64,000 nt of DNA from Desulfovibrio sp. GTDB taxonomy: Bacteria > Desulfobacterota > Desulfovibrionia > Desulfovibrionales > Desulfovibrionaceae. The translations under genes were made by a program, and so were the position numbers. Each line of letters begins with the position of its first letter. Position 1 is the stretch's first letter. Positions 8,297-18,342 of this stretch are shown here, piece by piece. The DNA lies in NCBI GenBank assembly GCA_030145055.1, contig JAQYWK010000004.1, positions 1 through 64,000 on the forward strand, read 5' to 3'. The notes beneath the pieces were generated by a model, which made no database searches, had not been told where the DNA came from, and saw only the letters and a list, made by a program, of their open reading frames with translations.

Positions 8297-9400
8297 TTAG
8301 AATTTGATTGGTTTCGAAAAAATGACATTGCCATTTGAATACGGGGTGATTTCTATTTGTTTGCCGTATGGTTGAAGTAAGTTGTCCTGATTATTGTTTA
8401 TGCTTTTTTCGTACTGTGATGCTGTTGGAGAGACTTTGTAGCGTCTGGTCTTTTTATTCATAATCATTTTCTCCCAGCGTTTCCAGCGTTCTGACCACTG
8501 TTTGTAAAGGCGATAGGAATGAGCCTGCTCTTCGTAGTTGTCTTCAATTTCTTTACGTTTGATACCGAAGAAACTTAGGACCCGTTCAGCCATGAGCTTT
8601 CGAGGATACATAGTTCTTTTTGACGCTTCTTTTATGCGCTCAAGTTCAATCTCTTCTTTAGAAAGAAGTCCAGATTTTTTGGCAGCCCTTCGTTTGATGG
8701 CAAATATTGTTTGCTGCAGTTCCTTTATTTTCTGAGAGGTCTTGTCAGATTGTATTCTCTTAGACTGCATGAGCGGTTGGTATCCCAGCGAAAGGAATAT
8801 GTCCTGGCCAGTTCGTAGAATTGTGAGGTCATAAATTGAATCTAAGCTGATGTCGGCGTAAGCTTGGTGAAAATATGTCTGCTCATCTTCTTTTACTGTC
8901 GATGTATTATAATTTAAAGATCCATTATGATATGCAGCAAGTACTGCTCGCAATGCAGGGGAGGGGGCGACTCTGTCAGCTGCTGTAGCGTTACCTTGTT
9001 GTTCGATGATTTTTCGGGTCGAGTCAGTTATCCGCTTAGTTCTTTTGTTTTTGTTCGCCTCGGATGCCGTTGGAATAGTCTGGTTTTTTATCCTATCCAT
9101 GATTTCTTTAAGATCTGAAGAGGGCTGTACTTCATCTGCGGTTTGAGGCTTAATGGTCTCATTCGAAATGTCGATGTCTTCTCTTCCTCGTAAAATCTCC
9201 CGCTTAAAATTCTTATCTTCTTCAAAAAAAGAAATTTTAACAGGAGAATTGAGGCTTATATTTGCTTTCATTACTGAATTCTCTTGTGGGAAAATTGAGC
9301 CTGATGCTTTATTTGGTATGCTCAAACAAAAAATTATACTCAGGACAATAATTAAATGTTCTAACGATCCCATTTTTTTGTGTGAGTAAGTAATTTGCAT
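8297..9400 (-). CDS. Unknown exported protein
   Basis: A 367-residue product with an N-terminal hydrophobic segment (LEHLIIVLSIIFCLSIPNKASG) that fits a Sec signal peptide cleaved near residue 35. The mature part has a charged, disordered-looking stretch (residues about 60-160), then YADISLDSIYDLTILRTGQDIFLSLG and a long basic helical region rich in Lys, Arg and Glu, ending with several Asn and Tyr. I recognise no family. The first ATG has no clear ribosome site; a second (MGSLEHL, residue 10) is possible. It is convergent with the Lrp gene and divergent from the histidine kinase, so it is alone. Confidence 0.6.
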   Translation of the reverse strand: MQITYSHKKMGSLEHLIIVLSIIFCLSIPNKASGSIFPQENSVMKANISLNSPVKISFFEEDKNFKREILRGREDIDISNETIKPQTADEVQPSSDLKEIMDRIKNQTIPTASEANKNKRTKRITDSTRKIIEQQGNATAADRVAPSPALRAVLAAYHNGSLNYNTSTVKEDEQTYFHQAYADISLDSIYDLTILRTGQDIFLSLGYQPLMQSKRIQSDKTSQKIKELQQTIFAIKRRAAKKSGLLSKEEIELERIKEASKRTMYPRKLMAERVLSFFGIKRKEIEDNYEEQAHSYRLYKQWSERWKRWEKMIMNKKTRRYKVSPTASQYEKSINNNQDNLLQPYGKQIEITPYSNGNVIFSKPIKF

Positions 9401-9677
9401 GGTAAAGTTTCGTTGAGCTGTGTTTCGTTTTATTTTTTAATTTAATAGCACGTGATGACTTCTTAATAGATAATTCTCATAGAAATGAAACAAGGTCTAT
9501 CTCATAAGAACAAAAAGAGCCGTTCCTATGCTTTTTGACTGAAATTACCGGGCGATTTGTCGTATATAAACTTCCAAATTGTTATTTAATATGTAATCAT
9601 TTGCTTAGTTATTAGTACCCTACAGGCGGCATGATGATTTTATTTCATATATCTAATACGAGATGGGGCTTTAAATA

Positions 9678-11957
9678 ATGATTAAAAAATTTGGCATCAA
9701 GAAAGGTCAGGTTTTACCATACAGGCTTCTTATATATATATTGATATGTAGCTCTTTTTTTACAATTTTAGGTACTAGTATTCAATTATACATGGAGTAC
9801 CGAAGTGATGTCGATGAAATTGGAAAAGCTATGTCGCAGATTGATGACAGCTATGCAAATACCATTGCAGCTAGTCTCTGGGATATAAACATTGAGCATG
9901 TAAGTATACAACTTGATGGCGCTTTAAAATTGCCAGGTATTAGATATTTGGAAGTAACAGATAAAACTGCCGGATTCTCCGAACCAATTGCTGCCGCAGG
10001 CTTTAGGCCTCTCACGACCCGTACGATCGAAAGATCTTTCCCTCTGATCCATCATGTTGACGGTAAAAGTGTTGATGTCGGGCAACTGGTAGTAGTTGCT
10101 GATCTTCAAGATGTTTTGAGCCGCTTGAAACACCGGGTATTCATTGTTTTGACGACTCAGGCTGTAAAGACATTCTTGGTTGCTTTGTTCATTCTCATGA
10201 TCATTCACTACATGGTTACAAGGCATTTGCAGACAGTAGCTGATTATGCGCGGGAAATGGATATCGACAATCTTGAGCGTCCTCTCATACTTAATCGGTT
10301 TGATAGTAATAGAAAAGAAGACGAATTAGACATGGTTGCTAAGGCTTTTAATGAAATGCGTGTCAACTTGATTGGAGATATTGAAGAGCGTAAAAAGACA
10401 GAGGAAGCTCTTCGGCAGTCAAATATGATTGTGGAAAACAGCCCTGTTGTTTTGTTTAAATGGTTTGCGCAAGAGGGATGGCCTGTTGAACTTGTTTCTA
10501 AAAATGTGACTCAACTTGGGTTTACTTCTGAAGAATTTATATCCGGTGAGCGTAAGTTTCTTGATGTAATTCATTCGGATGATAGGGATAGGGTTCAGGC
10601 TGAGGTTCGAGAATATATCCGTTTGGAGGTTGAGAGCTTTAATCAGGATTATCGGATTATGTCTCCTGACGGGCGAATTCTTTGGATTGAAGATAGCACA
10701 ACCATTGTTAGAGATGACGATGGTGAGATAGCTAGCTTTATGGGCATTGTTATTGATGTGTCCGAGAGAAAATCCGTTGAGAACGAGTTAGTTCATTTGA
10801 GAAATTTACTCAAAAATACAATCGACTCAATGCCAACAGTGCTAGTTGGGGTTAACGAGAAAGGGGTAATCATCCAGTGGAATAAATCTGCCGAGGAAGA
10901 AACTGGATTGTCGTGGGAAGAGGTTCAAGGTGTCCCTCTTCTTAGCGTTTTTCCGCAACTTGAAAGTAAGCTTGAATTTATTATGGAAGCTATCAGTAGA
11001 GCTGAGGTTCGGGAAAAAACTAAGGTTCCTTTTACCGTTGGCGGTTCGATCATGTATAAGAATCTGAAAGTATATCCCCTCCTTGATAGTGAAGAAGGAG
11101 GTGGGGCTGTACTTCTTATGGATGATGTTACCATGAAATCTCGTCTCGAAGATATGATGATTCAAACAGAAAAAATGATGTCCGTTGGCGGGTTGGCGGC
11201 AGGGATGGCTCATGAAATTAATAATCCTCTTGGTGCAATATTATCAGGGGTTCAGGGGGCGGAGAGAAGGCTATCTCCTTCGCTACCTAAAAACGTTCAA
11301 GTTGCATCTGAACTCGGGCTGGACCTTAATGTTGTACAGGAATACATGGATAAACGTGGCATTCTTGGATACCTGAGAGGGATAAGTGATGCAGGGCGAA
11401 GGGCCGCTCAAATTGTTCGTAATATGCTAGAGTTTAGTAGAAAGAGTGAGTCAGTCCGCTCTTTGATGGATGTTAAAAGCCTCCTTGAGAAGTCTCTTAG
11501 TCTTGCTGCTAATGATTATGATCTAAAGAAAAAATACGACTTTAAAACGATTGATATCAGGCGTGATTTTGAGCAGGGGCTTCCACAAGTTAATATTACT
11601 GAAACTGAGATTGAACAAGTTTTCCTCAATATATTTAAGAATGCTGCACATGCTATGTCTGAAAAGGATTTTGGTGATGAACGTCCACGTTTGACATTGC
11701 GAACTCGAAAAGATGGTAAGTTCGTTCGAATTGAAGTTGAGGATAATGGTCCGGGAATGGAAGAAGACGTTCGCAAAAGAGTGTTTGAACCTTTTTATAC
11801 AACTAAGCACGTAGGTTTGGGAACTGGTCTTGGTCTTTCTGTCTCATACTTTATTATAGCGCGAAATCATGAAGGTGAGTTCTTGGTAGAGTCTGAACCT
11901 GGGAAGGGAACAAAGTTTGTGATCAGATTACCGGGAATTATTGCTACTGATGTTTAG
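9678..11957 (+). CDS. Membrane PAS-domain sensor histidine kinase
   Basis: A 759-residue sensor kinase. A membrane segment at about 17-37 and another at about 163-183 flank a periplasmic sensor domain of some 125 residues. Then come a HAMP-like linker, two PAS domains (about 250-375, ending with IVIDVSERK, and about 380-490) and the dimerisation/phosphoacceptor helix with MAHEINNPLG, where His512 is the predicted phosphorylation site. The ATPase domain has N-box NIFKNAAHAM, G1 DNGPGM and G2 GTGLGL. There is no receiver domain and no response regulator next door, so its partner is elsewhere. The MCP gene downstream is about 120 bp away, probably a separate unit. Confidence 0.9.
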   Translation: MIKKFGIKKGQVLPYRLLIYILICSSFFTILGTSIQLYMEYRSDVDEIGKAMSQIDDSYANTIAASLWDINIEHVSIQLDGALKLPGIRYLEVTDKTAGFSEPIAAAGFRPLTTRTIERSFPLIHHVDGKSVDVGQLVVVADLQDVLSRLKHRVFIVLTTQAVKTFLVALFILMIIHYMVTRHLQTVADYAREMDIDNLERPLILNRFDSNRKEDELDMVAKAFNEMRVNLIGDIEERKKTEEALRQSNMIVENSPVVLFKWFAQEGWPVELVSKNVTQLGFTSEEFISGERKFLDVIHSDDRDRVQAEVREYIRLEVESFNQDYRIMSPDGRILWIEDSTTIVRDDDGEIASFMGIVIDVSERKSVENELVHLRNLLKNTIDSMPTVLVGVNEKGVIIQWNKSAEEETGLSWEEVQGVPLLSVFPQLESKLEFIMEAISRAEVREKTKVPFTVGGSIMYKNLKVYPLLDSEEGGGAVLLMDDVTMKSRLEDMMIQTEKMMSVGGLAAGMAHEINNPLGAILSGVQGAERRLSPSLPKNVQVASELGLDLNVVQEYMDKRGILGYLRGISDAGRRAAQIVRNMLEFSRKSESVRSLMDVKSLLEKSLSLAANDYDLKKKYDFKTIDIRRDFEQGLPQVNITETEIEQVFLNIFKNAAHAMSEKDFGDERPRLTLRTRKDGKFVRIEVEDNGPGMEEDVRKRVFEPFYTTKHVGLGTGLGLSVSYFIIARNHEGEFLVESEPGKGTKFVIRLPGIIATDV

Positions 11958-12079
11958 ACGTAAATTAGCGTCAAAATTTTCTTTAGTGCACGAGTAAAAA
12001 CCTTCTTTTTACGACTCGACAATCCTGGCAGGGCTTTTTAGTGTGTTGAATTAAACAAATTAAAAGTGGGTGTTAGAAA

Positions 12080-14164
12080 ATGAATATTAAAAATAAGCTG
12101 ATATTGCTGATATTAACAGCAGTAATATTGTCCATCGGCGGACTGTCATCCACAGCATATTTTAAAATGACAGGAATGGCTGAAAGTTTTTTTGTAAGCT
12201 CCTCTTTGAATGAGTTGAAACAAGTAGACAATTTTATTGCTGAGTTTATTAGTGAAGCTCGGCAGAACGCTATGTATATTTCAACTGATGAGACTATGCT
12301 GGCGTCCTATGGAAAAATTCCGAATTTTGTAACTCAGAAAGGCCTTAATCGTATCAATCGTAAGTCCATGACTGAAAAGTCTAAAAAGTCCTTTGATCTT
12401 TTTGGTAAAATGGTATCCAGCCATCCTGCTTACGGGGCAGTTTTTGTAGGTATGGATGACGCTGGTTTTAATATGTATCCTGAAGATTCGATGCCAGAGG
12501 GGTATGACCCCCGTGTACGTCCCTGGTACACGGAGGCTCTTGCTTCTCCCGAAGATACTTCATTCAGCAAAGCGTATAAGTCTACTACAGGAGCTGCAGT
12601 TAGCTCTGTGGTGGCTAAAGTAAGGCAGAATGGAAAAATTATCGGCGTTGTCGGTATTGATATTAACCTCTCTACCTTAACTGATGTTGTTGCAGATATT
12701 AAAATTGGTAGAACTGGTTATGTTATGTTGATGGAAGCGGACAGTACTATTTTATCCGACCCTGCTCATGAAGCTTACTTATTTAAAAAAGCACTCGATG
12801 TCGGAGATGAGGGACTTAAAGCTATTGGCAAAAATAAAAATGGTGTAATTACTGAGATTATTGACGGCAAGGAAAAAATGGTGCGCGTCTATACATCTCC
12901 TTCTTTGGGCTGGAAAATGGCCTTGATGATCGACAAATCTGAAGTTTTGGAAGAAGCATATAGTACTCTTAAAGATACTCTTTTGATTGGTCTTTGTATT
13001 GCCGTAATTTTGTGTTTGATCGGATGGATTGTTGCAAAGTCTATTGCGACACCGATTCAGTTGCTCGTTGGAGCCGCACAGTCTGTTTCCAAAGGTGATT
13101 TTGATGCAATTCCTGATGAAAAGGAATTTAATGGAGAACTACTTACTCTGCAACAAGCTTTGAAAGGCATGGTCTCAGAATTAAGTCTACTGCTCAAGTC
13201 AACCGAGGAAAAGGGGCGTGAAGCTGAAGAGCAGACCCGTCTAGCTACAGGAGCTCTTGCGGAAGCAGAGGAAGCGAAGATCCAAGCTGAAAATGCCAAG
13301 CGCGAAGGAATGCTTCAGGCCGCAGAGCACTTGGAGCAGATTGTTAGTCAGGTAACTGGTGCTTCACAGGAACTTTCTGCTCAGATTGAGCAGTCCAAGA
13401 TAGGAGCTGAACAGCAGCGTGAGCGCACTACAGAAGCCGCTACAGCTATGGAAGAAATGAATGCTTCGGTGTTTGAAGTTGCCCAGAATGCTTCTAGGGC
13501 TGCTGAAAGTGCAGACGATGCTAAAAGGCAAGCTCTAAGTGGCGGGGCAATTGTTCAAAATGTAATTAAGAGTATTGACGAAGTTAGTACTGCTGCTGAA
13601 GAGATGTCTGGAGGTCTTGAAGACCTTGGACAACAGGCGCAAGATATCGGTAGCATTATGAATGTTATTACTGATATTGCTGACCAAACAAATCTTCTTG
13701 CTCTTAATGCGGCCATTGAAGCAGCTAGAGCCGGGGAAGCTGGGCGTGGGTTTGCTGTCGTTGCAGATGAAGTTCGTAAGCTTGCTGAAAAAACTATGGA
13801 CGCGACCAAAAAAGTCGGTTCTGCTGTCTCTTCAATTCAGGCTGGAACTAATAAGAGTATTGGGGATATGGGTAAGGCCGCTACAATGGTTGTAAGTAGT
13901 AATCAATACGCTTCTGACGCAGGGGAGTCATTATCTTCAATAGCTAATATTGTTGAAGATACTGCTGATCAAGTTAGAGCTATTGCGACGGCTTCGGAAG
14001 AGCAGTCTGCTGCTTCTGAAGAGATAAATCGCAATACAGACGAAGTTAATCGCATAGCCTCTGAAACAGCTCAGGCTATGGAAGAATCAGCTCTAGCCGT
14101 TCATGAGTTATCGCGCCTTTCGGAAGAACTCCTTACTGTCATTGATAGTCTAAAGCACGCTTAG
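12080..14164 (+). CDS. Methyl-accepting chemotaxis protein, dCache type
   Basis: A 694-residue chemoreceptor. A first membrane helix (residues about 6-28) and a second near 295-315 ([18 protein letters not shown]) bracket a large periplasmic double-Cache domain; the [12 protein letters not shown] and [12 protein letters not shown] motifs are typical of dCache_1. A HAMP domain and a coiled coil follow, then the conserved signalling tip [32 protein letters not shown], which contacts CheA and CheW. The ligand is unknown; dCache_1 receptors often bind amino acids or other small polar molecules. A strong terminator follows. Confidence 0.93.
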   Translation: MNIKNKLILLILTAVILSIGGLSSTAYFKMTGMAESFFVSSSLNELKQVDNFIAEFISEARQNAMYISTDETMLASYGKIPNFVTQKGLNRINRKSMTEKSKKSFDLFGKMVSSHPAYGAVFVGMDDAGFNMYPEDSMPEGYDPRVRPWYTEALASPEDTSFSKAYKSTTGAAVSSVVAKVRQNGKIIGVVGIDINLSTLTDVVADIKIGRTGYVMLMEADSTILSDPAHEAYLFKKALDVGDEGLKAIGKNKNGVITEIIDGKEKMVRVYTSPSLGWKMALMIDKSEVLEEAYSTLKDTLLIGLCIAVILCLIGWIVAKSIATPIQLLVGAAQSVSKGDFDAIPDEKEFNGELLTLQQALKGMVSELSLLLKSTEEKGREAEEQTRLATGALAEAEEAKIQAENAKREGMLQAAEHLEQIVSQVTGASQELSAQIEQSKIGAEQQRERTTEAATAMEEMNASVFEVAQNASRAAESADDAKRQALSGGAIVQNVIKSIDEVSTAAEEMSGGLEDLGQQAQDIGSIMNVITDIADQTNLLALNAAIEAARAGEAGRGFAVVADEVRKLAEKTMDATKKVGSAVSSIQAGTNKSIGDMGKAATMVVSSNQYASDAGESLSSIANIVEDTADQVRAIATASEEQSAASEEINRNTDEVNRIASETAQAMEESALAVHELSRLSEELLTVIDSLKHA

Positions 14165-14187
14165 TATATAATTGATTCGTTTACTTC

Positions 14188-14220
14188 AGGCCGCCTCTCT
14201 ATGGGGCGGCCTTTGTTTTT
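14188..14220 (+). terminator. Intrinsic terminator after the chemoreceptor gene
   Basis: AGGCCGCC (14188-14195) pairs with GGCGGCCT (14205-14212), followed by TTGTTTTT. It lies about 25 bp downstream of the MCP stop codon. Confidence 0.85.
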
Positions 14221-14507
14221 GTTGTAGGTATTTGCAATGCTAAATCTACTGTGTAGTATATAATCCATGCTACCAACTCTGCAAAACTTTTATTATACGC
14301 AGAAACATACTGTTGAAGTTGGATATTATTCCTATCTTATTGTGAATTGCGTACATCTTTGATAATGGTGCATAATATTTTTTGGAAAAAATGTTTGGGA
14401 CTTGCATTTCGCATAAAAAAAGCTAATGTCATCACTGTAAAAGGCGATGGTGCATCATTACAATGCTTTGGATGTATGTTTTTGCTATACTAATGTGGGG
14501 TTAGCTT
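14221..14507. other. Intergenic region upstream of the GntR gene
   Basis: Nearly 290 bp with no credible open frame. It holds two near-identical 12-mers, ATGGTGCATAAT (14365-14376) and ATGGTGCATCAT (14447-14458). The second is embedded in an inverted repeat GATG-GTG-CATC. Their position before a GntR/FCD gene suggests operator sites for its own product, but this is inference. No clear promoter hexamers stand out. Confidence 0.35.
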
Positions 14508-15143
14508 ATGAGTAACGAAGAAGGTCTTAAGCGGCGTGTTCTAAGAGATGACGTTGTCGAATATATTATTGAAGAAATTTTACGTGGAGATTTACAACCT
14601 GGTGAGAGAGTTATTGAAACTAAGATTTCAAGAGATCTGCAGGTCAGCCAGGGAGCGGTGCGTGAAGCTCTTAGGGATTTAAAGGCTCGAGGTTTTGTTG
14701 AGGCTGAGCCTTACAAGGGTTCTAGAGTCAAAGTGTTTTTAGCAGAAGATTTTGCGGATTACTGCAAGGTTCGTTTGGAACTGGAAGTTTTTGCCGTCAA
14801 GTGGGCTATAGAAAAAGGTACTTCTAACGTTGATGAACTCAGCGCTATTGTAGACCTTATGTTTGAAAGAGCTAAAGAGAATGATGAATTGTTGATCCGT
14901 AAAGCCGATGTGAAGTTTCACGAGATGCTTATTAATTCCGCGGAAAACAAGTCCTTGCGTGGCGCATGGGATGCTCTTGCCAATGATTATTGGATATATA
15001 TCGGGGTTAATGCCGAGATTAAAAATGCCCCTTTGTTGATTGAACAGGCGGACAAGCATCGTTTAATTGTTGAAGCCATATCTGAAGGCAATTTGGATTT
15101 GGTAAGAGAGCAGCTTCAAAGCCATTTCTATGTTCTAGGATAA
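14508..15143 (+). CDS. GntR-family regulator with FCD domain
   Basis: A 211-residue regulator. Residues about 10-75 are the GntR winged helix (YIIEEILRGDLQPGERVIETKISRDLQVSQGAVREALRDL). Residues about 85-205 are the all-helical FCD ligand domain, with the usual spaced acidic and His metal ligands visible in DVKFHEMLI and in the C-terminal DKHRLIVEAI. FCD regulators sense carboxylic acids or related metabolites. No neighbouring metabolic gene indicates the ligand. GGGGTTAG precedes the start and a terminator follows the stop. Confidence 0.9.
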   Translation: MSNEEGLKRRVLRDDVVEYIIEEILRGDLQPGERVIETKISRDLQVSQGAVREALRDLKARGFVEAEPYKGSRVKVFLAEDFADYCKVRLELEVFAVKWAIEKGTSNVDELSAIVDLMFERAKENDELLIRKADVKFHEMLINSAENKSLRGAWDALANDYWIYIGVNAEIKNAPLLIEQADKHRLIVEAISEGNLDLVREQLQSHFYVLG

Positions 15144-15168
15144 TTGGATTTAAGTAGATCTATTTTGT

Positions 15169-15206
15169 GACAGCCGGAATGATATTTAATCAGGCTGTCT
15201 TTTTTT
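15169..15206 (+). terminator. Intrinsic terminator after the GntR gene
   Basis: GACAGCC (15169-15175) pairs with GGCTGTC (15193-15199), followed by seven T. The convergent lipoprotein gene ends just beyond it. Confidence 0.8.
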
Positions 15207-15211
15207 GTCCT

Positions 15212-15880
15212 TTATTTTAAAATAGCAACTTTTTTTCCGTGTAAACGGTATTTATTATGGTTGCTTGAGCGGAGGAAGGACTTCACAGTTTGAACTCCTT
15301 CTATTTGAAATGCTGTCCGCTTTGCTTGTTCTATTTCATTGATATCTCCAACTCTGCCTAGAAGAACAATATTACACTGAACGGACTTCACTGCGATATT
15401 TGTACCCCAGACTGAATCATCATCAAGTAATGCTGCCTTCACTTCTGATTGAAGTATATAGTCTTCCGCTGCGTTACAAGTAGCATCTTCTGACTCGGCA
15501 AAAAGGAAAGTGGTGAGTGAATTTACCTTGCCGGAACTTTTGACAATCATGCGAAGTTTATCGAAATCTTCCTTTTGATCGTATTGCCCGATTATATATA
15601 TATGTCCATTGTATGAATAGGTGCTGACACCAAGAACTTCAAGATCCTTCTGATGGAGTATCTTGGATTGAATGTTGGCTTCAAGAAGCTCATCTTCAAC
15701 GATTGTTTGAAAGCCTCGCTCATCTACGCTTGCAGCATAAGCAGTGTAGAGTGAACCCATCGCAGAAGGGATCATGGTCGGTCCGGGTAAAGGCGGCATG
15801 AGTACGGAAGCTGTACATCCGTTTAAACAGGCAAGGGTGGTGATTAAGAGGCATAGTTTTTTTAATTTCTGCATTCCCAT
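15212..15880 (-). CDS. BON-domain lipoprotein (OsmY/YraP-like)
   Basis: A 222-residue protein with a lipoprotein signal peptide ending in the lipobox LNGC (Cys22), so it is probably anchored in the outer membrane. Two BON-type repeats follow: residues about 50-125 (VEDELLEANIQSKILHQKDLEVLGVSTYSYNGHIYIIG) and about 130-205 (AAEDYILQSEVKAALLDDD...VQCNIVLLGRVGDINEIEQA). Proteins of this family (YraP/DolP, OsmY) guard envelope integrity. AAGGAAG precedes the start; an in-frame ATG two codons later could serve instead. Monocistronic, convergent with the GntR gene. Confidence 0.85.
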   Translation of the reverse strand: MGMQKLKKLCLLITTLACLNGCTASVLMPPLPGPTMIPSAMGSLYTAYAASVDERGFQTIVEDELLEANIQSKILHQKDLEVLGVSTYSYNGHIYIIGQYDQKEDFDKLRMIVKSSGKVNSLTTFLFAESEDATCNAAEDYILQSEVKAALLDDDSVWGTNIAVKSVQCNIVLLGRVGDINEIEQAKRTAFQIEGVQTVKSFLRSSNHNKYRLHGKKVAILK

Positions 15881-15945
15881 ATCTTCCTTGATAAGAGTGT
15901 TTGGAATGATATTGCAGAAAATATGCCTAAAAAATGTTTAAGTAT

Positions 15946-17433
15946 TTAGTTTATGAAATCAAGGATGTTAATAACCCTGTGTTTGTAAGTGTGATCTTTT
16001 AATATTACTTTCTGCCAATTTTTTGAAAGAGCTTTTCGAAGTCTTGGGTTTGCATGAAACTTCTCACAAAGTCCGTGCAAATCATCTGGGGTTGAAAAAG
16101 AACATTCAGCGACAAGATCCGCAGGGAAAATTGAAAGTCCCGGGGTATAGTCTGTCAAAAGAAAGCCGCCAGCACTCCACACATCAAAATTGCGTTGTGT
16201 CAGTCCGTTTGGTAATAATGGGCTTGTCATATTAAGCGTAATAGCCGCATTGGCATATACCGCAGGTAGTACCATAAAGTAATCAATAGGCGGGCGAAGG
16301 TCTGGGTTAGTAAGTAATTCGTTCCAGCCTTGGTCTCCAAAAATTGTGAGATTTGTTCCCGCATTTAGAAGGGCTCGAGTGCGCCATATTTTGCCGGATT
16401 GTTCGGTCTTAAATCCTGTGTCCCGGACATCCTTTTTAGGCCAGAATGAGGTGAGTTCGTCCCGCTTTGCCCACCATTCAAAATCGGGTTTTATGCCATT
16501 TTCAATAGCCAGAATCGCCGCTTGCTCGTCTTGCTCTGAGAAGGTGCATCCTGCAAAGAACGTATCTTTCTTTGGAAAACTTGACCTTCCCGCAAAAACT
16601 GTTCGATTCTCAAGCCCTGTATATGCTGGAACATCTGGATGGAAGAATTCTGGATCGGTTGCGAGTGGTAGGTGGCTGACCTTTTGGGCGCCAAGATCCT
16701 TAAGTGGTTTGATGAACCAGTCGTCAGTAACAAGCGTGGGCACTTCTTTCCAATATTCTGATTTAATGCCGGAGATTATATGGAAGGGGTTGTCCACCAT
16801 CCAAACAACGACTTTAACTCCGGCCTCGCGCAGCATGAAATACGTTTCGCCCGAATTATCCAGTCCGTTAAAGTTTATGCTGAAAACTATTTCCGGCCGT
16901 TCCTGATTTAGAAGGGATAGGAGGTCTCGCTGCATTGCGTCCGGCGCGATAACCCTGTATGTGAAGTCTGCACCAGTGAAGGCGCGCGATAATTCGGGAA
17001 CAAGCAGTGAGTTGTCGGTACCTGGAATCCAAACAGTCTTGCTTTTATTTTTTGAAAAAAAAGTTGTTTTCTGCAGCGCAAGCTTTGATATGATGGGTTC
17101 CCAGAATGAAGGGAATAACCTTTTGTTAGGACTATATAATATCAAGCGAAAATTCTTTTCAGGTAAAGCATCAAATTCGTCTGGGTTAATTCTCGTAACC
17201 TTGTTTGAAATATTTTGCCTTGTAGGAATTTGGTTTTCAAAATCAGGACATTCTATATAGTGGATTTTTTCTTCTTCACTAAATAATTCAATCGCTTGGC
17301 AAGGATTTGGGCCTAGGCCCAGAAAAAGAATATCACCAGCTCCCCCTAGGTCTTGAAAGTATTCTTTACCTTCAGGCAGAGATTGTAATTTTCCAGATTC
17401 GTTTTTTACGCGGATTCTTTGGGGACGTTGCAT
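15946..17433 (-). CDS. CgeB-like glycosyltransferase (DUF3880 plus GT1-type)
   Basis: A 495-residue cytosolic protein. The N-terminal part has an odd QSLPEGKEYFQDL start. The middle (residues about 180-265) matches the DUF3880/CgeB pattern (PEIVFSINFNGLDNSGETY, then VVVWMVDNPFH and SHLPLATDPEFFHP). The C-terminal part (about 385-495) is a GT1-like domain with RNFDVWSAGGFLLTDY and a terminal KHRVINIL. Relatives modify surface structures or flagellin glycans. No glycan cluster is adjacent, so the acceptor is unknown. No strong ribosome site precedes the ATG. It diverges from rlmE. Confidence 0.8.
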   Translation of the reverse strand: MQRPQRIRVKNESGKLQSLPEGKEYFQDLGGAGDILFLGLGPNPCQAIELFSEEEKIHYIECPDFENQIPTRQNISNKVTRINPDEFDALPEKNFRLILYSPNKRLFPSFWEPIISKLALQKTTFFSKNKSKTVWIPGTDNSLLVPELSRAFTGADFTYRVIAPDAMQRDLLSLLNQERPEIVFSINFNGLDNSGETYFMLREAGVKVVVWMVDNPFHIISGIKSEYWKEVPTLVTDDWFIKPLKDLGAQKVSHLPLATDPEFFHPDVPAYTGLENRTVFAGRSSFPKKDTFFAGCTFSEQDEQAAILAIENGIKPDFEWWAKRDELTSFWPKKDVRDTGFKTEQSGKIWRTRALLNAGTNLTIFGDQGWNELLTNPDLRPPIDYFMVLPAVYANAAITLNMTSPLLPNGLTQRNFDVWSAGGFLLTDYTPGLSIFPADLVAECSFSTPDDLHGLCEKFHANPRLRKALSKNWQKVILKDHTYKHRVINILDFIN

Positions 17434-17540
17434 GGTGTTAGACTTGGCTTGCGGGCCGTATTAAGTTAATTTCCTGTCACCTTATACCGCAGTCCTTGGA
17501 AAATGTCTTTTCCTTGGATGGCATAACAAAAAAAGAGACA

Positions 17541-18140
17541 ATGAAAACATATCAAGATCATTACTTCAAAAAAGCGAAAAAGGATAATTATCCTGCTCGT
17601 TCAGTATATAAGCTTATGGAAATTGACAAACGATTTCACATATTTTCACCTGGGCAAAAAGTTTTAGATCTAGGAGCTGCTCCAGGGTCTTGGACGTTGT
17701 TCTCGGCTAAAAAAGTCGGTCTTAAGGGGCATGTACTTGGTGTGGATATTCAGACGACTACAACTGAATTTCCTGAGAACGCGACTTTTTTACAGGCAGA
17801 TGTTTTCGAAGATTCTCCTGTTCTGCTGGATGCAATGGCAGAGCACCTTCCTTATGATCTGATTATCAGTGATATGGCTCCTAAAACAACCGGAGTTAGA
17901 TTTGCTGACCAGCTTCATTCGCTTGAGCTATGCGAGAGAGCTAGAGATTTGGTCCCTCGCAGACTGAAGAAGGGCGGTCATTTTGTTGTAAAGATTTTTG
18001 ATAGCTCTGATGTGAGAGGTTACACTGACTCATTGCGTAAGATGTTTTCAAAGGTGAAAAATTTCAAGCCGAAAAGTTCTAGAGAAGAAAGTCTCGAACT
18101 TTTTATTGTAGCGCTTGGCTTTCGTGGCATTGAAGAGTAA
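17541..18140 (+). CDS. rlmE: 23S rRNA (uridine-2'-O) methyltransferase RlmE/FtsJ
   Basis: A 199-residue AdoMet enzyme that 2'-O-methylates U2552 (E. coli numbering) in 23S rRNA of the assembled 50S subunit. The K-D-K-E catalytic tetrad is visible: Lys in ARSVYKL, Asp in LIISDMAP, Lys in HFVVKIF and Glu in SREESLELF. The AdoMet motif is [11 protein letters not shown]. The frame is open to an ATG at 17496, but I prefer the ATG at 17541 (MKTYQDHYF), because family members begin there and GAGACA lies just before it. Divergent from the CgeB-like gene. Confidence 0.93.
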   Translation: MKTYQDHYFKKAKKDNYPARSVYKLMEIDKRFHIFSPGQKVLDLGAAPGSWTLFSAKKVGLKGHVLGVDIQTTTTEFPENATFLQADVFEDSPVLLDAMAEHLPYDLIISDMAPKTTGVRFADQLHSLELCERARDLVPRRLKKGGHFVVKIFDSSDVRGYTDSLRKMFSKVKNFKPKSSREESLELFIVALGFRGIEE

Positions 18141-18342
18141 ATGTCCTTTTACACTTAGTTTGGGCTCAGAGCTGAATTTTGTGGGAATTGCATTTTAATA
18201 TAGTATTGGACCCTTTATTATGAGAATGCCTGTCCCTTGGTGAAATTGAAGTCAAGGTTCGTAAAGTGGTATCTCGTGTAAGGAAAATCATAAATTATCC
18301 GTCCATATTTTAGGGCGGAGGCAGATTCTTTCAGGAGGAATA

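Noticed and set aside
11994-12012. Terminator after the histidine kinase
   Set aside because: GTAAAAA/TTTTTAC can pair, but the stem is nearly all A-T and no T-run follows.
16346-16906. 186-codon frame antisense to the CgeB-like gene
   Set aside because: No ribosome site and no recognisable protein, while the minus-strand gene matches a known family.
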